Assembly (NCBI GenBank): GCA_030044035.1
Contig: JASHWN010000318.1
Span: 1-5,641 of the forward strand
Length of the DNA: 5,641 bases
DNA from: Xanthobacteraceae bacterium
Lineage (GTDB): Bacteria > Pseudomonadota > Alphaproteobacteria > Rhizobiales > Xanthobacteraceae
Direction of reading: 5' to 3'
The first letter of the stretch is position 1, and every line of letters starts with the position of its first letter. A program made the translations under genes and the position numbers. Shown one piece after another: positions 1 to 4,841 of the stretch. The notes under the pieces are model-generated. The model ran no database searches. It was not told the DNA's origin and worked only from the letters and a program-made list of their open reading frames with translations.

Positions 1-663
1 CAGGATCACGCCCGATTTCATGCGTGCGATCTGCGCCGCGCCGATGAGGCCGCGCGTCTCGTCGTTGAGTGCAAGATGAAGGCTGATCACGTCGGAGCGG
101 GCGAGCAGTTCATCGAGCGCGACCAGCGAGTCGCCGTCGCGCGGCGTGCGGTTCCAGGCGATCACCTCCATGCCCAGGCCGCGGCCGATGCGCGCCGTTT
201 CGCGGCCGATGCCGCCAAGCCCGACGATGCCGAGCGTCTTGCCGCGAAGCTGCACGCCCTCGCGCGTCGACCAGGTGCCGGCGCGGATGCCCCGGTCCAT
301 GGCGGCGACGTCGCGGCTCGCGGCGAGCATGAGCGCGATGGCGTGTTCGGCCACTGCGGTGTCGCCATAGCCCTTTATGGTGTGCACGGTGACGCCGCGC
401 GCCTTCAGCTCGGCCGGATTCATGTAGCTCGCCGCGCCGGTGCCGAGAAACACGATATGCTCGAGCGCGCCGCACTGCGCCACCAGCTCGGTCGGCATGT
501 AAGAGTGATCGTCGATGCAAATGGCGTAGCCGTCGAGCAGGCGCGGCAGCTCGGCTTGCGCCAACGGCTTACGGTTGACGTCAATCGGCGGGTCGTCGGC
601 GCGCAGCACCCGCTGCCACACCGGCGCCAGTTGGTCGTTGCAATCGATGAAAATGGATTTCAT
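1..663 (-). CDS. D-isomer-specific 2-hydroxyacid dehydrogenase, NAD(P)-binding (partial, C-terminus beyond left edge)
   Basis: The minus-strand frame from the ATG at 663-661 stays open for 221 codons to the left edge. The family reduces 2-keto acids to D-2-hydroxy acids, or the reverse, with NAD(P)H in the cytoplasm. An N-terminal substrate-domain half starts MKSIFIDCNDQLAPVW. It is followed by the hinge-region signature GDTAVAEHAIALMLAASRD, then RAGTW, then the Rossmann dinucleotide loop GLGGIG (residues 148-153) within KTLGIVGLGGIGRETARIGR. After the second Rossmann strand comes WNRTPR (170-175). An Asn at 171, where NAD-specific members usually carry Asp, hints at NADP(H) use; this is inference. 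The catalytic Arg, Glu and His of the family lie beyond the visible end, which stops at MKSGVIL, just before the usual NTARG. No strong ribosome binding site is visible upstream. It is divergent from the FAH gene with 125 bases between them. The substrate cannot be assigned. Confidence 0.93.
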   Translation of the reverse strand, partial: MKSIFIDCNDQLAPVWQRVLRADDPPIDVNRKPLAQAELPRLLDGYAICIDDHSYMPTELVAQCGALEHIVFLGTGAASYMNPAELKARGVTVHTIKGYGDTAVAEHAIALMLAASRDVAAMDRGIRAGTWSTREGVQLRGKTLGIVGLGGIGRETARIGRGLGMEVIAWNRTPRDGDSLVALDELLARSDVISLHLALNDETRGLIGAAQIARMKSGVIL

Positions 664-788
664 TCAAGCCGGTCCGCGGCAAGGGAAGGCGTTGACCGCC
701 GCGGCGATGACTTTTAACACATCGCCCGGACCGCGGCAGGCGGCCGATTGAGCCAAAGCCTGCGCGAGCAGCCCCGGGGAGACGCGAA

Positions 789-1637
789 ATGCGCCTTGCG
801 AGCTACAATCTGCGCGGCCGGCCGAGTTTCGGCGCTGTGGTCGGCGACGGCATCGTGGATCTGCGCGGGCGTTTGAGCCGGTTCTCGAGCCTGCTCGAAG
901 TGTTTCGCGCCCAGGCGCTCGGCGAGGCCAAGGCGGCGTCAGAGGGTGTGCGGCCGGACGTGCGCCTTGCCGAGGTCGAGCTCTTGCCGCCGCTCTTGGC
1001 GCCGGAAAAAATCCTCTGCATCGGCATCAACTACGCCAACCGCGGCCAGGACTATAACGTCACCAACAATCCCAAATATCCGAGCATGTTTTATCGGGCG
1101 CCGAACTCGATGGTCGGTTCGGGCCAAAACCTGGTGCGGCCGAAAATCTCCGAGCAGCTCGATTACGAAGGCGAGTTCGCCATCGTCATCGGTCGCGAAA
1201 GCAAGCATGTAGCCAGGGACAAGGCGCTGGAGACGATCGCGGGCGTGACGCTCGCCAACGAGGGCACGATCCGTGACTGGACGCGGCACGGCCAGTTCAA
1301 CGTCACCCAGGGCAAGAATTTCGATGCTACCGGCGGCATCGGGCCGTGGATCGAGACCGATCTTGATCTGACCAAGCCGCTGCATCTTGTCGTGCGCAAA
1401 AACGGCGAGATAACGCAAGACGACACCACGGCGAGCATGATCTTTTCGTTCGCCGACATCATCGCCTACACGACGAGCTTCATGACGCTCAAGGCGGGCG
1501 ACGTCATCTGCACCGGCACGCCGATCAAGAAGGGCCCGAAAGCCGATCCGCCGGTCTGGCTCAAGCCAGGCGACACCATCGAGGTCGAGAGTCCGGACAT
1601 CGGCGTGCTGCGCAATACCGTGGTGGCCGAGGCGTGA
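789..1637 (+). CDS. Fumarylacetoacetate hydrolase (FAH) family protein
   Basis: A 282-residue cytoplasmic enzyme of the FAH superfamily, whose members use a divalent metal to hydrolyse, hydrate, isomerise or decarboxylate 2-oxo/enol acids, often in aromatic degradation. The N-terminal small domain (about 1-70) precedes the core, which opens with ILCIGINYANRGQDY (75-89). Predicted metal ligands are E127 and E129 in DYEGEFAIVIG, and E158 in NEGTIRDW (157-164). The classical motif at the last site is NDxSARD with Asp as ligand, so this is a Glu variant. K176 in GKNFD matches the conserved active-site lysine position. The C-terminal hallmarks FSFADIIAYTTSFMTLKAGDVICTGTP and LKPGDTIEVE-type ending are present. 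A GGGGAGA ribosome binding site at 777-783 supports the ATG. Hydratase, isomerase and hydrolase members cannot be told apart from sequence. The divergent 2-hydroxyacid dehydrogenase could act on the same pathway, but this is only positional. Confidence 0.93.
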   Translation: MRLASYNLRGRPSFGAVVGDGIVDLRGRLSRFSSLLEVFRAQALGEAKAASEGVRPDVRLAEVELLPPLLAPEKILCIGINYANRGQDYNVTNNPKYPSMFYRAPNSMVGSGQNLVRPKISEQLDYEGEFAIVIGRESKHVARDKALETIAGVTLANEGTIRDWTRHGQFNVTQGKNFDATGGIGPWIETDLDLTKPLHLVVRKNGEITQDDTTASMIFSFADIIAYTTSFMTLKAGDVICTGTPIKKGPKADPPVWLKPGDTIEVESPDIGVLRNTVVAEA

Positions 1638-1649
1638 GCGATCTGAACA

Positions 1650-1741
1650 TCCGTTCGTCCCCGCGCAAGCGGGGACCCAGTGGCCTTGCTGGGAAGCAAG
1701 AGACAGCCCCCTGGATTCCCGCTTGCGCGGGAATGAGCGGA
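1650..1741. repeat. Three-hairpin dispersed palindromic repeat (element R1)
   Basis: The two ends form a long imperfect inverted repeat: TCCCCGCGCAAGCGGGGACC-type left arm and ATTCCCGCTTGCGCGGGAAT-type right arm, with 20 of 23 core positions matching in inverse orientation. Each arm is itself a hairpin. Left: GTCCCCGC, loop GCAA, GCGGGGAC (1657-1676). Right: ATTCCCGC, loop TTGC, GCGGGAAT (1715-1734). Between them lies a third hairpin, CTTGCT, loop GGGA, AGCAAG (1685-1700). All three loops are four bases. I recognise the style (CCCGCGCAAGCGGG with a CTGGATTCCCGC partner) as a common alphaproteobacterial intergenic repeat, from general knowledge. There is no T-run, so a classical intrinsic terminator is not supported, though mRNA stabilisation or an end signal for the FAH transcript is possible. 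It encodes no gene. Confidence 0.85.
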
Positions 1742-1761
1742 ATTTGCCAGCCATCACGGCT

Positions 1762-2604
1762 ATGAACGCAACGCTCCGCGCGGCGTGCATAGTCGGCTGG
1801 CCGGTTGCGCATTCGCGTTCGCCGCTGATCCATAATTATTGGCTCAAGCGCTACGGCATTGCGGGGGAATACCGGCGCGAAGCGGTGCCGCCGGAGCAAT
1901 TTGCGGAGTTCGCGCGCTCGCTTGCCGCGCGCGGCTATGCGGGCGCCAACGTGACGGTGCCGCACAAGGAGGCGGCGCTTAAGCTGTCGCAGCCCGACGA
2001 GCGGGCGCGGGCGGTCGGCGCCGCCAACACGCTGTGGCTCGAAGGCGGCGCGCTCCGCTCGACCAACACCGACGTCGAAGGCTTTTTGGACAATCTCGAC
2101 GCTTGCGCGCCACAATGGGATCGCGGGCTCGGCAAGGCGGTGGTGCTCGGTGCCGGCGGCGCGGCGCGCGGCGTGATCTACAGCTTGATCGGCCGCGGCG
2201 TTGGGCGCATCACCGTCGTCAACCGGACGCGCAGCCGAGCCGAGGGTTTGCGCCAGCGCTTCGGCGATGCCGTCCACCCGGCTGACTGGAGCGACGAGTC
2301 GGTGCTCGCCGATGCCGGCCTTGTGGTAAACGCCACCGTTCTTGGCATGGCAGGACAGCCCGAATTGCCGCTTGATGTCCGGCAACTACCCGGTCACGCT
2401 GTTGTCGCCGAACTCGTCTACGTGCCGCTGGTGACGCCGCTCTTGCGTGCCGCGCGCGGGCGGGGCCTGAGCACCGCAGACGGGCTCGGCATGCTGATGT
2501 ATCAGGCCGTCGGCGGCTTCACGCTGTGGTTCGGCAGGGCGCCGGAGGTGACGGCCGAGTTGCGTGCGCTCCTGGAGGCCGATCTCACTTCTGCCGCCGA
2601 TTAA
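1762..2604 (+). CDS. aroE: Shikimate dehydrogenase (NADP+)
   Basis: AroE reduces 3-dehydroshikimate to shikimate with NADPH, the fourth step of the shikimate pathway to chorismate. The 280-residue length is normal for the family. The shikimate-binding SRSP is at 18-21 in GWPVAHSRSPLIHNYW. NVTVPHK (63-69) ends in catalytic K69, and NTDVEGF (102-108) carries catalytic D104. The Rossmann loop GAGGAA is at 130-135, and NRTRSR (from 154) is the NADP phosphate-binding signature. NATVLGM, ELVYVPLVTPLL and DGLGMLMYQAVGGFTLW complete the C-terminal set. The ATG at 1762 was chosen because the family begins a few residues before the GWPVAHSRSP block. In-frame TTG codons at 1723 and 1744 would add residues derived from repeat R1. 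No convincing ribosome binding site precedes the ATG; the nearest purine patch (GAGCGGAA, from 1735) is about 20 bases away and belongs to the repeat. Confidence 0.97.
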   Translation: MNATLRAACIVGWPVAHSRSPLIHNYWLKRYGIAGEYRREAVPPEQFAEFARSLAARGYAGANVTVPHKEAALKLSQPDERARAVGAANTLWLEGGALRSTNTDVEGFLDNLDACAPQWDRGLGKAVVLGAGGAARGVIYSLIGRGVGRITVVNRTRSRAEGLRQRFGDAVHPADWSDESVLADAGLVVNATVLGMAGQPELPLDVRQLPGHAVVAELVYVPLVTPLLRAARGRGLSTADGLGMLMYQAVGGFTLWFGRAPEVTAELRALLEADLTSAAD

Positions 2605-2642
2605 GCGGGCGGAATAAGGTACCAGTCTGCGGTGTTAAGAAA

Positions 2643-2654
2643 CTGGCGCGCCAG
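2643..2654. promoter_or_regulatory. Perfect 12-bp palindrome upstream of the paralogue cluster, possible operator
   Basis: CTGGCGCGCCAG is fully self-complementary. It sits 33 bases before the start codon of the first exported paralogue, in the 83-base gap after aroE, and is bracketed by two GGTACC palindromes (2618-2623 and 2656-2661). A short dyad this close to a start may be a repressor site or part of the leader. In GC-rich DNA a 12-bp palindrome can also arise by chance, so confidence is low. The same gap holds a weak GGAAT-N17-TGTT match (2611-2636) to the alphaproteobacterial EcfG promoter pattern. Confidence 0.25.
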
Positions 2655-2675
2655 CGGTACCACGCCGGCGCAATC

Positions 2676-2681
2676 GGGAGG
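2676..2681 (+). promoter_or_regulatory. Ribosome binding site fixing the start of the first exported paralogue
   Basis: GGGAGG directly abuts an in-frame ATG at 2682 and lies 6 bases before a second in-frame ATG at 2688. Only the second has workable spacing, and the next gene in the cluster has the same GGGAGG 5 bases before its ATG. This places the start at 2688 and rejects the longer open frame reaching back to 2526 inside aroE. Confidence 0.8.
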
Positions 2682-2687
2682 ATGCCA

Positions 2688-3317
2688 ATGCGTAAAGTCA
2701 CACGACGAACCTTGGGCGCGACCGCCCTTGCGTTGCTCGGTGCGGCGGCACTCGTTGCTGCACAGCCGTCGCAGGCGCAGCAGCCGCAGACGGTGCGCGT
2801 CCGCGCCACGATCGACAGCGTCAACGGTCAAACGCTTGCGGCCAAGACGCGCGACGGCGCGATGATCAAAATACAGCTTGCCGCCAACGCGCCGGTGAAC
2901 CAGGTGGTCAAGGCTTCGCTTTCCGACATCAAGCAGGGCGACTACATCGCCGTCACCGCAATGCCGCAGCCAGACGGCAGCCAGAAGGCCTTGGCGATCC
3001 TTATTTTCCCCGAGGCGCTGCGCGGCGTCGCCGAAGGCCATCGGCCATGGGACCTGCAGCCCAACAGCACGATGACCAATGCCACGGTCGCCAGCGAGGT
3101 CACCAGCGTCGACGGCACAACGCTGAACGTGACCTACAAGGACGGGCAGCAGAAAGTCGTCGTTCCGCCGAGCGCCGAAATCGTCGCCTACAAGAAGGCG
3201 AGCGCCGTAGATCTGAAGCCGGGCCAAAAAATCTTCATCGCCGCGGCCAAAAAGCTTCCCGACGGCAACCTCGAAGCTCCAAACGTCGCCTTCGGCGATT
3301 ACGGCGTGTGGCGCTGA
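2688..3317 (+). CDS. Exported two-unit protein of unknown function, paralogue 1
   Basis: A 209-residue protein with a clear signal peptide: MRKVTRRTLGATALALL-type N-terminus, hydrophobic core to about residue 25, likely cleavage after SQA (A30). The T-R-R-T-L sequence at 5-9 resembles a weak twin-arginine motif that the two following paralogues lack. The mature part is rich in predicted beta strands and contains no cysteine. It has two similar halves. Unit A (about 36-109) carries SVNGQTL, RDG (55-57) and MPQPDG. Unit B (about 132-203) carries SVDGTTL (140-146), KDG (151-153), LKPG and LPDG. They are joined by the linker LRGVAEGHRPWDLQPNSTMT (from L111). The short VxGxIxSVDG...DG pattern recalls DUF5666-like small beta-barrel domains; that is a resemblance only, and function is unknown. 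It is more than half identical by eye to paralogue 2, and is probably first in a three-gene operon with a 24-base gap to the next gene. Confidence 0.88.
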   Translation: MRKVTRRTLGATALALLGAAALVAAQPSQAQQPQTVRVRATIDSVNGQTLAAKTRDGAMIKIQLAANAPVNQVVKASLSDIKQGDYIAVTAMPQPDGSQKALAILIFPEALRGVAEGHRPWDLQPNSTMTNATVASEVTSVDGTTLNVTYKDGQQKVVVPPSAEIVAYKKASAVDLKPGQKIFIAAAKKLPDGNLEAPNVAFGDYGVWR

Positions 3318-3341
3318 CAAGCGCAAACAAGGGAGGATGAG

Positions 3342-3956
3342 ATGAGTACAAAAGGATTGCGAATTGCGCTGGCACTCACCGCTGCCCTGGCGGCGGCATC
3401 GGCGCTGGCACAGGCGCCGAACATGGTGCGCGTGCGCGGCACGATTCAAAGCGTCGATGGCCAGACATTGAATGTGAAGACGCGCGATGGCGCCGCGGCG
3501 ACGGTCAAGCTTGCCGATAAGGCGCCGATCCGCACCGTGGTCAAGAAATCGGTCGCCGACGTCAAGCAGGGCCTGTTCGTCGGCATCACCGCGATGCCGC
3601 AGCCGGACGGAACGCAAAAGGCGATCGAGATTCATATCTTCCCGGAAGCGCTGCGCGGCACCGGCGAAGGCCATCGGCCGTGGGATCTGATGCCCAACAG
3701 CACCATGACCAATGCCAATATCGAATCGCAGGTGGCGAGCGCCGGAGGCCAGAAGCTCGTCCTGAAATATAAGGACGGCGAGAAGACCTTCATCGTGCCC
3801 GACAGCGCCACGGTGGTGATGTTTGCCCCGGGGAGCGCCGCCGATCTAAAACCCGGCGCCAAAATCTTCATCGCCGCCGCGAAAAAGCTGCCCGACGGCT
3901 CTTTGGAAGCCCCCAACATCACGGTCGGCAGCAACGGCGTCGATCCGCCGATGTGA
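3342..3956 (+). CDS. Exported two-unit protein of unknown function, paralogue 2
   Basis: A 204-residue protein. The signal peptide is MSTKGLRIALALTAALAAAS-like, with likely cleavage after ALA (A23) or AQA (A25) and no twin arginine. No cysteines and no further membrane segment are present, so a periplasmic or secreted soluble product is inferred. Unit A (29-102) contains GTIQSVDGQTL, RDG (48-50), ADVKQG (72-77) and MPQPDG (85-90). The linker LRGTGEGHRPWD..PNSTMTN is at 104-124. Unit B (125-196) contains GGQKL, KDG (144-146), ADLKPG (167-172) and LPDG (183-186). DG-to-PDG spacing is the same in both units (D49 to D89, D145 to D185), and the units are offset by 96 residues, which supports internal duplication. 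A GGGAGG site 5 bases upstream supports the ATG. It is 24 bases after paralogue 1 and 27 before paralogue 3. Function is unrecognised. Confidence 0.9.
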   Translation: MSTKGLRIALALTAALAAASALAQAPNMVRVRGTIQSVDGQTLNVKTRDGAAATVKLADKAPIRTVVKKSVADVKQGLFVGITAMPQPDGTQKAIEIHIFPEALRGTGEGHRPWDLMPNSTMTNANIESQVASAGGQKLVLKYKDGEKTFIVPDSATVVMFAPGSAADLKPGAKIFIAAAKKLPDGSLEAPNITVGSNGVDPPM

Positions 3957-3983
3957 GACTGCATCGCGGCGAGGAGAAACGAC

Positions 3984-4592
3984 ATGATCAGAAAGAGCAT
4001 TGCCGCCGGCGTCGCATTGCTGGCGGCATTCGCCGCCGCTGCGCTGGCGCAGGCGCCGCAAACCGTGCGCTTGCACGGCGTCATCGAAAAAGTCGACGGC
4101 AAAGCGCTCGCCGCCAAGTCGGACAAGGGGGCGCCGCTCACGCTCAATCTTGCCGACAAGATTTTGGTCGTCGAAGTGGTGAAGGCCTCGATCGCCGACA
4201 TCAAGGACGGCGATTACATCGGCAGCGGAGCCATGCCGCAGCCGGACGGCTCGCAGAAAGCGATCGAAGTCCACATTTTCGCCGAACAGATGCGCGGCAC
4301 CGGCGAGGGCTTTCGGCCGTGGGACGGCGCGCCCAACAGCACCATGACCAACGGCACGGTCGGCGCTACGGTCACCGGCGTGGCGGGACCGGTGGTCACC
4401 GTCAAATACAAGGACGGCGAGAAGAAGATCAGCGTCGGCCCGGACGTGCCGATCGTGCGCTACGTGGTCAGCGATCAAAGCGCGCTCAAGCCGGGCGCGG
4501 CGTTCTCGGTCATCGCCGCGGTGAAGCAGCCGGACGGCAGCTTCAATATCAATCGCATCAACGTCGGACGCGACGGCGTGGTGCCGCGCTGA
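3984..4592 (+). CDS. Exported two-unit protein of unknown function, paralogue 3 (most divergent)
   Basis: A 202-residue protein with a short Sec-type signal peptide (MIRKSIAAGVALLAAFAAAA, likely cleavage after ALA, A22) and no cysteines. It aligns end to end with paralogue 2 with almost no gaps. Unit A (28-101) keeps VDG, ADIKDGDYI and AMPQPDGSQKAIEVHIF. The linker MRGTGEGFRPWD..PNSTMTN starts at M103, with Phe replacing the His seen in the other two copies. Unit B keeps YKDGEKK, LKPG and QPDG, but the strongly shared block AAAKKLPDGxLEAPN of copies 1 and 2 has become AAVKQPDGSFNINRI. The GAGGAG site 7 bases upstream supports the start. It is probably the last gene of the cluster: a 249-base gap with its own promoter for cynS follows. 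Function is unknown. Retention of the linker despite drift elsewhere suggests that segment is the working part; this is inference. Confidence 0.88.
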   Translation: MIRKSIAAGVALLAAFAAAALAQAPQTVRLHGVIEKVDGKALAAKSDKGAPLTLNLADKILVVEVVKASIADIKDGDYIGSGAMPQPDGSQKAIEVHIFAEQMRGTGEGFRPWDGAPNSTMTNGTVGATVTGVAGPVVTVKYKDGEKKISVGPDVPIVRYVVSDQSALKPGAAFSVIAAVKQPDGSFNINRINVGRDGVVPR

Positions 4593-4649
4593 AGCCATCT
4601 CCGTCAGAACTGGCCTCGCGTCCGACGGTGCGGTAATTCCTCCGACTTG

Positions 4650-4747
4650 CGATGCCAGGCCTCATGCCGGGCATCCACGTCTTAAGGCTCAGTGAACTCC
4701 CGAAGACGTAGATGGCCGGGACAAGCCAGGACAAGCCCGGCCATGAC
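4650..4747. repeat. Dispersed palindromic repeat with three nested hairpins (element R2)
   Basis: Three dyads lie end to end. First, GATGCC-A-GGC, loop CTCAT, GCC-G-GGCATC (4651-4675), with one mismatch. Second, CATCCACGTCTT (4672-4683) pairs with AAGACGTAGATG (4703-4714) at 11 of 12 positions across a 19-base loop. Third, ATGGCCGGG (4712-4720) pairs perfectly with CCCGGCCAT (4736-4744). From memory this matches a family of intergenic repeats in Bradyrhizobium and relatives, whose usual right arm reads ATGGCCGGGACAAGCCCGGCCATGACG. Here the loop of that arm holds an extra roughly 10-base copy (GGACAAGCC occurs at 4719-4727 and 4729-4737). It lies between the paralogue cluster and the cynS promoter and may separate the two transcripts. 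No T-run is present. Confidence 0.8.
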
Positions 4748-4784
4748 GAAGCGATAAGCTTTTCGGCAGGCCAATAATGGCGTT

Positions 4785-4799
4785 TGGCACGGCACTTGC
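4785..4799 (+). promoter_or_regulatory. Sigma-54 (RpoN) -24/-12 promoter of cynS
   Basis: TGGCACG-GCAC-TTGC, preceded by T, matches the sigma-54 consensus YTGGCACG-N4-TTGCW at every position except the last (C instead of A/T). The diagnostic GG (4786-4787) and GC (4798-4799) doublets are exactly 10 bases apart, as required. Counting C4799 as -12 puts the transcription start near 4811, about 30 bases before the cynS ATG. Sigma-54 promoters need an enhancer-binding activator such as NtrC. I found no full NtrC dyad (TGCAC-N7-GTGCA type) and no NifA TGT-N10-ACA site in the 190 bases upstream, so the activator is unknown. Confidence 0.75.
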
Positions 4800-4806
4800 C
4801 TGTCGA

Positions 4807-4826
4807 TTAGGCACACGCGTGCCTAA
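4807..4826. promoter_or_regulatory. Perfect 8-4-8 inverted repeat over the predicted cynS transcription start
   Basis: TTAGGCAC, spacer ACGC, GTGCCTAA. Both arms match perfectly and the site lies between the -12 element and the GGGAGG ribosome binding site (4831-4836). Since the start is predicted at about 4811, the left arm straddles +1, a classic place for a repressor. A third half-site, TGCCT at 4797-4801, overlaps the -12 region. The GCAC-N4-GTGC spacing differs from NtrC sites, which have seven bases between these tetramers. If transcription begins further upstream it could instead act as a leader hairpin. Confidence 0.55.
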
Positions 4827-4841
4827 CGATGGGAGGTTGCC

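Noticed and set aside
76..717. Plus-strand open frame (213 codons) opposite the dehydrogenase
   Set aside because: The minus strand encodes a clear 2-hydroxyacid dehydrogenase with a Rossmann motif; the plus frame is Ala/Arg/His-rich noise.
1657..1734. CRISPR-like array or rho-independent terminator at R1
   Set aside because: There are no regularly spaced direct repeats with spacers, and no T-run follows any of the hairpins; it fits an intergenic palindromic repeat.
1723..1761. Upstream TTG starts (1723, 1744) extending aroE by 13 or 6 residues
   Set aside because: The added residues come from repeat R1 and the gap, and the family's conserved N-terminus fits the ATG at 1762.
939..1790. Minus-strand open frame (283 codons) across the FAH gene and R1, and a similar one at 1561-2385 across aroE
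   Set aside because: They are shadows of the FAH and aroE genes with no domain signature; they also translate repeat R1 as protein.
2526..2687. Longer N-terminus for paralogue 1 reaching into aroE
   Set aside because: It overlaps aroE in another frame, would bury the signal peptide, and ignores the GGGAGG site 6 bases before the ATG at 2688.
2601..3674. Long minus-strand open frame (357 codons) antisense to paralogues 1 and 2
   Set aside because: It is a shadow of GC-rich codon bias; the product is Arg/His/Asp-rich with no recognisable domain, while the plus strand holds well-supported genes.
3846..4598. Minus-strand open frame (250 codons) antisense to paralogue 3, and a plus-strand frame-shifted one at 3953-4636
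   Set aside because: Both are low-complexity Arg/Asp/Gly-rich translations of the paralogue coding sequence in wrong frames.
4810..4823. NtrC-binding site at the inverted repeat before cynS
   Set aside because: The GCAC and GTGC tetramers are 4 bases apart instead of 7, and the site lies downstream of the -12 element, not at an enhancer position.
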